Below, piece by piece: positions 31,847 to 39,487 of a DNA stretch of 64,000 bases (its first letter is position 1; the number at the start of each line of letters is the position of its first letter). Source of the DNA: VRUE01 sp963699225 (GTDB lineage Bacteria; Actinomycetota; Thermoleophilia; Solirubrobacterales; 70-9); the NCBI GenBank assembly GCA_963699225.1, contig OY969423.1:1612001-1676000 (forward strand). Direction: 5' to 3'. The notes beneath the pieces were generated by a model, which was not told where the DNA came from, made no database searches, and saw only the letters and a program-made list of their open reading frames with translations. Made by a program: the position numbers and the translations under genes.

Positions 31847-32524
31847 CTACGGAGCCTTGGAGAAGGCGCGCCGCCCAGCAGTGGGCGGGCTCGCCGCCAG
31901 AGCGGGACGGTAGGCACTGAGGAAACGAGCGAGCGACGGCGCGAGGGAAGGCAGGGTCGAGGCATCGCCGGCCAGCAGGCGGGCGGCAATCAGCTCGGCG
32001 AAACCGCCGAGAAGCGCCTCGCGAATCAACGGAGGTGCACCACGGTCGGGCGCCCCCACGCCGAGCGAGGGTCCGAGCACCGAAAAGAGCCGCTCGCGGG
32101 CAGCGGCGACGTGCGGCCCGGCAACGAGAGCGGGAGCGAAGACAAGTAACGCCTGAGTGGGCTCGGCAGTGGCCCAGGCGAGCAACGCGGATAGGGCGAC
32201 ATTGGTTCGAGCGGGCTCGGAGTCCCCAGCGGACCCGACACCAGGCAGGCGCCGGCGCAGGGAAGCGAGCGCCCGAGTGTGCGCGGCGTGGAAGATCGCC
32301 TCCTTGCCGTCGAAGAGGTCGTAGACGGTGCGGCGGGAGACGCCGGCGCCTTCGACGACGTCCTCCACGGCGGTGCGGTCGTAGCCCTGGGCGAAAGCCT
32401 CGGTGGCGGCGATGAGGATACGGCGGCGCTGGTAGAGGGCCACCTGGCCCGGGGGCCGATCCCGAAGTGAGCGCGTGAAAGCGTCCCCTCCCTGGGTGGC
32501 TGCGAGCGTGGAACCGCGTGGCAT
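31847..32524 (-). CDS. TetR-family regulator (C)
   Basis: This is a 225-residue protein. The helix-turn-helix is at about residues 30-80 (RRRILIAATEAFAQGYDRTA, VEDVVEGAGVSRRTVYDLF), followed by DGKEAIFHAAHTRAL and a helical ligand domain (EPTQALLVFAPALVAGP). The promoter upstream has a perfect -10 TATAAT (32566-32571 on the minus strand) that overlaps a TARAC-N6-GTTTA operator. The same operator and -10 arrangement precedes the secreted protein gene at 39488-41362, so that gene is a candidate target. Confidence 0.87.
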   Translation of the reverse strand: MPRGSTLAATQGGDAFTRSLRDRPPGQVALYQRRRILIAATEAFAQGYDRTAVEDVVEGAGVSRRTVYDLFDGKEAIFHAAHTRALASLRRRLPGVGSAGDSEPARTNVALSALLAWATAEPTQALLVFAPALVAGPHVAAARERLFSVLGPSLGVGAPDRGAPPLIREALLGGFAELIAARLLAGDASTLPSLAPSLARFLSAYRPALAASPPTAGRRAFSKAP

Positions 32525-32569
32525 CGTCTCGAACTCCCCCTGCTGCCGAGTGAAGCGTCGAGACCATTA

Positions 32570-32585
32570 TAAACGTGACTGTCTA
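32570..32585 (-). promoter_or_regulatory. TetR-type operator, site 2
   Basis: On the minus strand TAGAC-AGTCAC-GTTTA overlaps the TATAAT -10 box of TetR gene C, as expected for autorepression. It matches site 3 (41407-41422) in 12 of 16 positions, including the outer five bases on each side. Confidence 0.5.
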
Positions 32586-32591
32586 CCCCGG

Positions 32592-33764
32592 CTAGTGCGG
32601 CGCGAGGGAGGCTCGGGCGAAGACGATCCTCTTGGCCACGGTCGAGGGATCCTTGCCGGGTTCCTCGAAGGAGATCACGAGCGACGATGGCGCCCGCCCC
32701 TTCGCGGTCAGCCGGCGGCGAATGGGCGCGGCAATTGCGCCCTTTCCAGGCCACAGCTTCAGCCGCCAGTGGCCGGCCGGGACTTCAGGCTGACCGCGGG
32801 GCTTGCCGAGGATCTTCCAGGCGAAGCGCCGCCTAACGACCTGAAGCTTGCCAGTAGCCGGAACCGAGACGTCGACGAAGATCGCGCCGCTGCGACGATC
32901 GTGCTTGATCTTGACTATTTCGACGACAGCAGAGACAGGTGGCAGCGGCGGTGGCGAGGGCAGGGCGTCGACCGCGACACCGCTGACGCTTGTCTCACTC
33001 GGCAGCCAACCGGGATCGGCGAGACTGCCGTCGAGAGAGGCGCGGCCGACGGCGCCGGGACCGAAGCCCAGAGCCCAGTAGACGTTGCCGGCGTCGAGCG
33101 CCAGCGCCGTGGCGGGACCGGCGTTGGCCACGAGCGACACGGCCGGCCCACCGGCGACGGGGGCGCGTTCGATCGCTTCGCCCCCCCTCTGACCCCAGTA
33201 GAGGTTGCCGCCGCCGACCGCGATCCCGGCGGGAAAGAGTCTCGTTTCGCGGAAGGCACGTTCGACGCTCAGCCCGTCGAGGTCCGAGCGGCCGATCTCG
33301 GTGGTGCTGGTCCAGTAGAGGTGCTGGGAGTCCACAGCGACGCCGCGGACGTCTTTGAGTCCGCCGACGAGCTGGGGATTCGCAGCCGAGCCGTCGAGGC
33401 CGGCGCGGCCGATCGCATCGCCGCGTTCGGTCGACCAGTAGAGGTGCGCCCCGTCGACGGCAAGGCCGCTCACCGGCGAATCGGTGGTGACGATGTGCTC
33501 GGGGACCTCGGGGCCGAAAAGGGGCACCCGGCCGATACCCGCGCGCCCGCCCCAGTAGAGGTAGTCCGAGGAGACGGCGACCGCGCCGATCTGGCCGTAC
33601 GTTTCGGGGTCCGGCCGGTAGTAGGCGGGCTGGCGCAGGTGACCATCGAGGTTGGAAGCGCCGATCGTCGAGCCGTTGCCCCAGTAGACCGCCGCTGCGG
33701 CTGAGGAAGCCCCGCTGAGCGCGGACACGATGACGAGCGCCGCAATGGCGAATCTCCGGCTCAT
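32592..33764 (-). CDS. Secreted beta-propeller protein with C-terminal beta domain
   Basis: This is a 390-residue protein. The signal peptide (residues 4-24, ending SAAAA) precedes six or so repeats around YWG/YWS-x-G/E-x8-IGRA-x-LDG (YLYWGGRAGIGRV, HLYWSTERGDAIGRAGLDG, HLYWTSTTEIGRSDLDG, NLYWGQRGGEAIERAPVAGG, NVYWALGFGPGAVGRASLDG), a YWTD/LDL-receptor-like propeller. The C-terminal ~100 residues form an unrelated beta-rich basic domain. The ATG at 33762-33764 lies 4 bases after the upstream gene's stop, so it is the last of a four-gene secretion operon starting at 38745. Confidence 0.8.
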   Translation of the reverse strand: MSRRFAIAALVIVSALSGASSAAAAVYWGNGSTIGASNLDGHLRQPAYYRPDPETYGQIGAVAVSSDYLYWGGRAGIGRVPLFGPEVPEHIVTTDSPVSGLAVDGAHLYWSTERGDAIGRAGLDGSAANPQLVGGLKDVRGVAVDSQHLYWTSTTEIGRSDLDGLSVERAFRETRLFPAGIAVGGGNLYWGQRGGEAIERAPVAGGPAVSLVANAGPATALALDAGNVYWALGFGPGAVGRASLDGSLADPGWLPSETSVSGVAVDALPSPPPLPPVSAVVEIVKIKHDRRSGAIFVDVSVPATGKLQVVRRRFAWKILGKPRGQPEVPAGHWRLKLWPGKGAIAAPIRRRLTAKGRAPSSLVISFEEPGKDPSTVAKRIVFARASLAPH

Positions 33765-33768
33765 CGCG

Positions 33769-34545
33769 CTATCCCTTCGCCCGGCAGTTGCGGTTGAGCG
33801 TGGATTCCAGCTTGCGGCCACCGTCGAAGCCGAAGCTGGCCTTGATCAGCGGGAAGGGGACCGAGCCGAGGCCCTTCGGCGCCGGGCAGCCGGCGCTGAG
33901 GTAGCTGTGCTGCTTGCCCTTGAAGCGGTAGCGGCGGGAGAGCTTCATCTCGATCCCGGTGACGTAGCCCCAGTTGCCGAGCGCTTCGGGCAGCGAGGCG
34001 CTCAGCACTGTGCCGAAGGTGCCGTGGCCACGCTCGGCGATCTTGAAGGTGATCACGAAGGAGGTTGCAAAGGGACGGCTGGCGTAGATGTGGCCGAAGA
34101 GCACCGGCTTGCCATGACTACGACCGTTGAAGAGGAGCAGCTTGCCCGTGGTCGGGTAGGGAGCCTGTCCGCGCAGGACGATGTTGGCGTGGAAGGTGCC
34201 CGAGCCCACCTGAGCGGCCCGGCAAGCGGCGGCGGCACGCTCGCTGGTGGCGACGGCGATCTCGGCGAGCGGGCACTCGGGCAGGCCACGGGTTTCGAGA
34301 CGGCCGCCGCGGTTGATCTCGATCCGCAGGGTGCGCAGCCGCGGCAGGTCCGAGCCGTCAGTGGTTGAGAGATCGCCCCCGAGCGAGACGGCCACCGGCG
34401 CGGCACCCATGCGCGGCAGCGCCTTTGGTGCCAGCTCGCCCTGCATGACCACGCGCAGGTGGTCGTTCTGGGTGACCTCGGCGCCGGCGAGGGTGGTGAG
34501 CGCAGCTGTGAGCAGCGCCGCCAAGATCAGGATTCGACCTCTCAT
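33769..34545 (-). CDS. Secreted hypothetical protein
   Basis: This is a 258-residue protein with signal peptide (residues 4-23, ending LAG-AEV). The mature part is beta-rich, with LGGDLSTTDGSDLPRLRTLR and ECPLAEIAVATSERAAAAC. Segments such as G-T-F-H-A-N-I-V-L-R-G and the fourth Cys near the end (GCPAPKGLG) recall parts of the large B-type proteins of this island. The function is unknown. The ATG at 34543-34545 lies inside the 3' end of the NHL gene's open frame. Confidence 0.75.
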   Translation of the reverse strand: MRGRILILAALLTAALTTLAGAEVTQNDHLRVVMQGELAPKALPRMGAAPVAVSLGGDLSTTDGSDLPRLRTLRIEINRGGRLETRGLPECPLAEIAVATSERAAAACRAAQVGSGTFHANIVLRGQAPYPTTGKLLLFNGRSHGKPVLFGHIYASRPFATSFVITFKIAERGHGTFGTVLSASLPEALGNWGYVTGIEMKLSRRYRFKGKQHSYLSAGCPAPKGLGSVPFPLIKASFGFDGGRKLESTLNRNCRAKG

Positions 34546-35902
34546 TGTCAGGTGGCCTTTCGGTTGTGGTGGATCGCTCGGCGGCGGCCGAGAACGGTGC
34601 GAGCGCGGACTGCTGTTCGGGCGCGAATTCGGCGCTGACGGTTTGGGCGGCTTCCATCCGCACCGTGCAGCGGCCCGGGCTCGGTTCTTCGTCGCATTCG
34701 CTCCAGCCGACGAAGGCGCTGCCGGGCGCCGCACTCGCCCTCAGCACGACGTTGGTTCCTTTGTTGAACTCCGCTTTGCAGACCAGCCCGCAGCTGATCC
34801 CCGCCGGCAGGCTGTTGACGCTGCCTTCGCCACTGCCGGTCCGCTCGACCGTGAGCAGTTGGGGATCGAACGGGGCCGGCGGCCCGAAGATGTAGACCGC
34901 CGCATTTTCGAAGTTGCCGCTGGTCACGTAGAGGTTGCCTTGGGAGACCGCCAGCCCAGTCGGTTCGCCGGCCTGCAGGAAGGAGTCGAAACCGTTGGCG
35001 AAGGCGCGCGGGACCGGGCCGCGGTAGTAGCCGGCGGGGCTGAACTCGCTGATGACCGCTTCGGGGGTGAATTCGAAGTGGGGCTCGAGGTTGTTGGCGA
35101 CGTAGAGATGGCCGTCCGAGGGATCGACGGCGAGGTCGGTGTCGGTCAGGTAGAAGTGACCTTGCTCGGTGCCCTCGCCGCGGATCTCGAATTGCGGCGC
35201 TTCGGGATCTTTGCCCGGGTCATAGACCTTGATCGTCTCGGTGGCGGCGTCGGCGACGTAGACGAGGCCTTCGGTCGCGGCAAAGCTCGAGATCGCGACG
35301 CTGTAGCCGTCGATCAGCGAGCCGTCGCCGATCACGAGCGGCTGCCCCCCTTCCATCACCGGCGCCCCGGACGGTTCGTAGACAGCGACGTAGGTGCGGT
35401 CATCGACGTAGACCCGGTCGGTTCCCGCCTGCACCGTCACGCCCGTGGAGTGTGCTTGATCGATCGTCTGCCGCGAGCCGTAGGTGGTCCCTTCCACCGG
35501 CGGGTATTGCGCCGGGGTGAAGCGCACCACGTCGCGGTGGTAGTCGTTGACGTAGACGTGGCCGCTCGAGTCGACGGCGAGGTCACAGGGCCCGTCGAGC
35601 GGCGCCACCCCGCCTGCGTCGAGCGGGCTCACTTTGGTGATCTGGGTCAGGTATTCCTGTTTTTTGTTGAAGACGACGACGCGGTTTTGGTAGTAGTCAG
35701 AGACGTAGATGTCCCCGGCGGAATCGAGGGCCACCCCGCAGGCGTCCTTGAACTGTTCTTCTTTGCCGATCTTTTCACCGGTGATCGAGCCGCGGATCGG
35801 GTGGTCGGGGACTTCGACCGCGCCAGCGCCGGGAGCGCCCGCCGCTCCGCCAAGCGCCAGCGCTGCCAGCGTGATGACCAGGGCCCGTGTCATCCAGCTC
35901 AC
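34358..35902 (-). CDS. Secreted NHL-repeat propeller protein with anomalous C-terminus
   Basis: This is a 514-residue open frame. The signal peptide (residues 5-28) is followed by NHL/Kelch-like blades (CGVALDSAGDIYVSDYYQNR, CDLAVDSSGHVYVNDYHRD, DLAVDPSDGHLYVANN, GLAVSQGNLYVTSG) and a FIVAR-like or 'big' beta domain with FNKGTNVVLRASAAPGSAFVGW and TVRMEAAQTVSAEF. This is the N-terminal half of the A proteins in separate form. From about residue 450 the frame reads the next gene in another frame (low-complexity Arg/His/Pro), so a frameshift or stop loss is likely near 34550-34600. A +1 shift there would meet TGA 5 bases before the next ATG. Confidence 0.8.
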   Translation of the reverse strand: MSWMTRALVITLAALALGGAAGAPGAGAVEVPDHPIRGSITGEKIGKEEQFKDACGVALDSAGDIYVSDYYQNRVVVFNKKQEYLTQITKVSPLDAGGVAPLDGPCDLAVDSSGHVYVNDYHRDVVRFTPAQYPPVEGTTYGSRQTIDQAHSTGVTVQAGTDRVYVDDRTYVAVYEPSGAPVMEGGQPLVIGDGSLIDGYSVAISSFAATEGLVYVADAATETIKVYDPGKDPEAPQFEIRGEGTEQGHFYLTDTDLAVDPSDGHLYVANNLEPHFEFTPEAVISEFSPAGYYRGPVPRAFANGFDSFLQAGEPTGLAVSQGNLYVTSGNFENAAVYIFGPPAPFDPQLLTVERTGSGEGSVNSLPAGISCGLVCKAEFNKGTNVVLRASAAPGSAFVGWSECDEEPSPGRCTVRMEAAQTVSAEFAPEQQSALAPFSAAAERSTTTERPPDNERSNPDLGGAAHSCAHHPRRRRGHPERPPARGHAGRAGTKGAAAHGCRAGGRLARGRSLNH

Positions 35903-38745
35903 TTCCCCTTCCCCTTCTTTTTCTTCGAGCAGTTCGCCTTAAGCGGCGCCGAGATCGCGTAGCCCTTGTTGTTCTGCCCAACCATCCGCGCCAGCGCCGG
36001 CGAGGTGGCGCTACAGAGGTTGGCCGAGTTGACCAGCAGGCCGCGCTTGCCGCCGGCCATGTTGAGCACGAAGCGGGTCAGCGGCGCGTCGGGCAAACCG
36101 TCGAAGCTGGCGCGCAGCTGGCCGGAGCCAACCGAGTCGATGCGGCCTTCGAGCACAACTCTGATCGCCCCCGAGTGCAGGTCGGCGACGAGGTCTGGCA
36201 GAGGGTTGGCCGAGGAGCGCAGGTAGACCGGCCCACGCAGCGGCTCGTCGAGCAGCGGTGTGTAGGCGACGGCCTTGCCGTAGGCCGAGTCGGCGGGGCA
36301 GCTCTGGGCATCGAAGCGAGCCCGGGTGCAGATTTCGCGGATGTGGTCCTGGGCGAGGAACTCGGTGTGGGGCATGGTGACGACGACGCGTTTGACGTTG
36401 GCGTCCTGCGGGCGGGCCTTGAGCACGGCGCGCAGGGCCGGGTGGGCGCCGCGATTGCTCTTGCCGCGCAGGTGAAAGCTCAGCTTCGGCTCGAAGGCCC
36501 GCGCCGAGCAGTTGAAGGGCTGGAAGCGATTGGCGATCGTCGCGCTCGAGTCATCGCTGAAGTCGGCGAAGCGCGCCCCCGAGCCGGTCAGGGTCGAGGT
36601 GAACGTGGCGGCGTCGCAGCTGGTCGGGTTGTGGGTGAAGGCGGGCCGGTCTATATAGACGCGGATGTCGCGCAGGTGCAGCGGGATACCGTCGATGATG
36701 TGGGGGATCGGGTCCGAGGTGGCCGAGTCGAGGGTCAGGGCGGCGGAGTGCGGGTCGACCTTGAAGGCGGAGCGGATCACGATCGTGCCGAGATCGAAGG
36801 GGCCGACCTTGGCCGAGTCGATCGCCACCAGCGAGAGCGCCGAGCCCTTATAAGGACCGGCCAGATACATCTTCCCCGGCGCGTAGGCCAAGACCGGGCC
36901 CACCCCGTAGCCGGCGGTGGTGCGGCCGACCTGGCTCGCAGCCGGGCAAGACGGCGAGCGTTCCTCTTCGGTGCCGGTGCGCGACTTGGCCGCCTCGATC
37001 GCCGCGTCGGGGCAGAAGGGAATGCCGGCCAGGCGCCCGGTCAGGCCCTTGGGCAGGACCGCCGAGTAGGAGGTGATCTCCTGTTCGGCGTCGGTGCGGG
37101 TCAGGTGCAGGTAGAAAGGGGTGTAGGAGCCGGAGTTGGAGTTGAGCGTGCCGCCGGTGGCGCCGGGCGCGAAGGGCGGGGTGCCGGTGGGGCAGGCGCC
37201 GCCCGGGCCGATCCCCTTGTCAAGCGCGAAGGCCGAGGAGGTGAGCGCGTGGGCGCTGGGGTCATTCCAGGGCGAGAGGTCGATCTTGGTGGTGAAGGAG
37301 CCGCAGGCCGCCGGGGTGATCAGCGGTGCCCGCTGGCCTTCGCGGAAGTGGATCTTGAGGTTGGAGTAGGGAAGCTGGGGCAGCCGTTCGAAGACCGCCG
37401 TCAGCTGGCCGCTGACCGGATCCGCGCGCAGTTGTCCGGCGACCTTGACCAGGATCCCCCGATCGGGCGACTTGGCGATCAGGTAGACGGCCAGCAGCGA
37501 GTCGAAGGGGTTCTCGGCACCGGGGGTCGCGGTCGCGCGGTCGTCGGGCTGGGCGAGAAAGATCGCGCCTTCGATCAGGTCTTCGAAGAGCGGGCTGATG
37601 ACGGTGAACTTGCCGATCTTGGAGTTCTCCGGGCAACCCGCGCCCGGCGCCGAGCTCGCCGTCTCAGCCGCGTAGCCGCCAGGCGTGCAGACGCCGAGGC
37701 CGGCGGCCAGCGAGGGGTTGATCGTCATCCCCTCGGGCAACGTCACCACCGCCGTGCGCGGCTGAGAGGGAACGGGGTTTTTGTAGTTGGTCAGCGCTTC
37801 TTCTTTGGGCGTGAGGCTGAAGTCAAAGCCGGTAGCGGAGGAGGCGCGGAAGTTGGTCGGCTGGGCGAAGGTGAGCGGTTCGAAGCGCAGCGTGGCGCAG
37901 CCTCCCAGCCCGGCCGGGTTGCCTTCTTCATCGCGGCTGGGCACGGTCGCGCTGACCGGGTTCGTCTGTCCCCAGGCGGTGGCGATCGCGTTGAAGGCAA
38001 GTGGCCCTGAGCAGGAGGCCGGCAGGGTCAGGTAGGCGAAGGGGGTGTGGTCGGGCTGCGGGGGGTAGATCGGGCATTTGGCCCAGGGGAAGGTCGGCTC
38101 GGCCTCGTTCAAACAGTTGCCGCGCTCGCCGTTGTGGCTGAGGCCCCAGGGGTTGCCCCAGATGTCGAGGGTGAAGCCGTGGATGGCGATCCGCTGGGAG
38201 AGGTTGCGCAGCGCCAGGGTGATGCCGTATTCGCCTGAGGCTTCGCGCAGGTGCGGGGTGAAGACCATCGGCACGCCGAAGGGGCTGGCGCCGATCTGGG
38301 CCGGGAAGCCGGGTGGCGGTTCGAGGTTGAAGAGACCGAAGCTGCGGACCGGGTTGCCGACCGCATCGGAGCGGATCTCGATCGTGCCGATCTGGCTCAC
38401 CGCCGGGCAGTTCTCCCCCGAGCGACTTTCTTCGAAGGGCGTGCTGCGCGCTTCGTGGAAGCGGTTCTGAGTGCACTTGTTCACCGCGCTCGGGTTTTCG
38501 ATCAGCCCGCCCGGCAGTTCGAGGTCGAGGTTGCGCAGATCGCCTTCGGCGACGTTGACCGAGGTCGAGATCGCATAGGGATGCGATCCGGCCTGCGTCT
38601 TTACCCCCACCCCACCTTCGCCTTGGACCGCGACGTCGAAGCCTTCGCTGCCCGGCAGGAAACCAAAGCTCGCCTGGGCGGGTGCGCTAGATAGCGACGC
38701 AAGCAACATCGCGGCGAAGAACGTGACGATGAGAGGGCGCCTCAT
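35899..38745 (-). CDS. Large secreted B-family protein (B3)
   Basis: This is a 948-residue exported protein (signal peptide ~residues 6-25). It is homologous to the two B proteins at 48677-51946 and 55716-58964: shared blocks are S-H-P-Y-x3-T-S near the start, TLRF-E-P-L-T, GPVYLRSSxNxLPDLVADL, R-G-A-H-P-x-L-x-A-x-L and a Lys-rich end (KKKKGKGK). It lacks their N-terminal DUF11-like domain. The pattern is repeated beta-domains with paired Cys and G-T-I-x-I-R-S / P-x-C-P segments. An adhesin or surface-layer role is suggested only by size and architecture. It overlaps the NHL gene by 4 bases and starts the secretion operon. Confidence 0.82.
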   Translation of the reverse strand: MRRPLIVTFFAAMLLASLSSAPAQASFGFLPGSEGFDVAVQGEGGVGVKTQAGSHPYAISTSVNVAEGDLRNLDLELPGGLIENPSAVNKCTQNRFHEARSTPFEESRSGENCPAVSQIGTIEIRSDAVGNPVRSFGLFNLEPPPGFPAQIGASPFGVPMVFTPHLREASGEYGITLALRNLSQRIAIHGFTLDIWGNPWGLSHNGERGNCLNEAEPTFPWAKCPIYPPQPDHTPFAYLTLPASCSGPLAFNAIATAWGQTNPVSATVPSRDEEGNPAGLGGCATLRFEPLTFAQPTNFRASSATGFDFSLTPKEEALTNYKNPVPSQPRTAVVTLPEGMTINPSLAAGLGVCTPGGYAAETASSAPGAGCPENSKIGKFTVISPLFEDLIEGAIFLAQPDDRATATPGAENPFDSLLAVYLIAKSPDRGILVKVAGQLRADPVSGQLTAVFERLPQLPYSNLKIHFREGQRAPLITPAACGSFTTKIDLSPWNDPSAHALTSSAFALDKGIGPGGACPTGTPPFAPGATGGTLNSNSGSYTPFYLHLTRTDAEQEITSYSAVLPKGLTGRLAGIPFCPDAAIEAAKSRTGTEEERSPSCPAASQVGRTTAGYGVGPVLAYAPGKMYLAGPYKGSALSLVAIDSAKVGPFDLGTIVIRSAFKVDPHSAALTLDSATSDPIPHIIDGIPLHLRDIRVYIDRPAFTHNPTSCDAATFTSTLTGSGARFADFSDDSSATIANRFQPFNCSARAFEPKLSFHLRGKSNRGAHPALRAVLKARPQDANVKRVVVTMPHTEFLAQDHIREICTRARFDAQSCPADSAYGKAVAYTPLLDEPLRGPVYLRSSANPLPDLVADLHSGAIRVVLEGRIDSVGSGQLRASFDGLPDAPLTRFVLNMAGGKRGLLVNSANLCSATSPALARMVGQNNKGYAISAPLKANCSKKKKGKGK

Positions 38746-38825
38746 GCATCACTTCCGTGAGAAATAGAGAGCAATTCTTTGCAAATTTCGCTATCCAAAG
38801 AGAGATCAGTCGCTATACTCGAACC

Positions 38826-39047
38826 GTGGCTATCGCAACCAGACGCAAGACCTCGTTCGAGATCGACACCGCCAAGGTGAACGCAGCCAAGGAGGTCCTC
38901 GGCACCAAAACGCTGACCGACACTGTCGACGCCGCGCTCTCCGAGGTTGTGAAGCTCCAGCAGCGGCGGAAGTTGATCGAGTTGCTGTCCACCCCGGGCG
39001 CGTTGGAGCTCGACGATCCCGAGGTAATGTCGAGCGCCTGGCGCTGA
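38826..39047 (+). CDS. vapB: VapB-type antitoxin
   Basis: This is a 73-residue antitoxin with an N-terminal ribbon-helix-helix-like segment (RRKTSFEIDTAKVNAAKEVLG, TKTLTDTVDAALSEVV) and an acidic tail (ELDDPEVMSSAW) that should bind the toxin. The start is the GTG at 38826, only 6 bases after a -10-like TATACT (38814-38819), so it may be leaderless. The PIN-domain toxin follows 9 bases downstream. It is divergent from the B3 gene. Confidence 0.87.
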   Translation: MAIATRRKTSFEIDTAKVNAAKEVLGTKTLTDTVDAALSEVVKLQQRRKLIELLSTPGALELDDPEVMSSAWR

Positions 39048-39056
39048 AAACGGCCG

Positions 39057-39473
39057 GTGCCGACTTTCCTCGCCGACAAGAGCGCGCTGGCTCGCCACCA
39101 AACTCGCGAGAAGGTCCGCGAAGTGCTGGACCCACTGCTCCTGACGGGAGAGATCGCCACCTGTGGGGTCATCGACCTCGAGATTCTTTTCAGTGCCAGC
39201 AGCCGGGGTACGTACCGCGCTACAGCGGAGTCCCTTCGAAGCATGCCGCGAGCCCCGTTCGACGAAGGTTGTGTGGAACGGGCGCTGGAGGTCCAGTCGA
39301 TGCTGGCCGAGCGCTCCCAGCATCGGGCGGTGCCGCTGCCCGATTTGCTCGTCGCCGCCTGCGCGGAGGGTGCCGGCTTGACCGTCCTGCACTACGACGC
39401 CGACTTCGAGCGAATCGCCAAGCTCACGGGGCAACCGGTGCAGTGGGTAGTGCCGCGAGGGAGCGTTTCCTGA
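39057..39473 (+). CDS. vapC: VapC-type PIN-domain toxin
   Basis: This 138-residue PIN-domain ribonuclease has acids near L-A-D-K-S-A (Asp7), the Glu of CGVIDLEILFSA, Asp of PLPDLLVAACAE and Asp of HYDADFERIA. The magnesium-site quartet is complete, so an active toxin is expected. Such toxins cleave tRNA or rRNA. The GTG start is 9 bases after the antitoxin stop. A second type II toxin-antitoxin module lies at 2641-3191. Confidence 0.9.
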   Translation: MPTFLADKSALARHQTREKVREVLDPLLLTGEIATCGVIDLEILFSASSRGTYRATAESLRSMPRAPFDEGCVERALEVQSMLAERSQHRAVPLPDLLVAACAEGAGLTVLHYDADFERIAKLTGQPVQWVVPRGSVS

Positions 39474-39487
39474 CGGAAGGCCGATGG

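Noticed and set aside
34247..38010. Long plus-strand open frames opposite the minus-strand secreted genes
   Set aside because: They mirror the codon structure of the minus-strand genes, have Arg/Gly/Ala-rich sequence without domains or ribosome sites, and are typical shadows in high-GC DNA.
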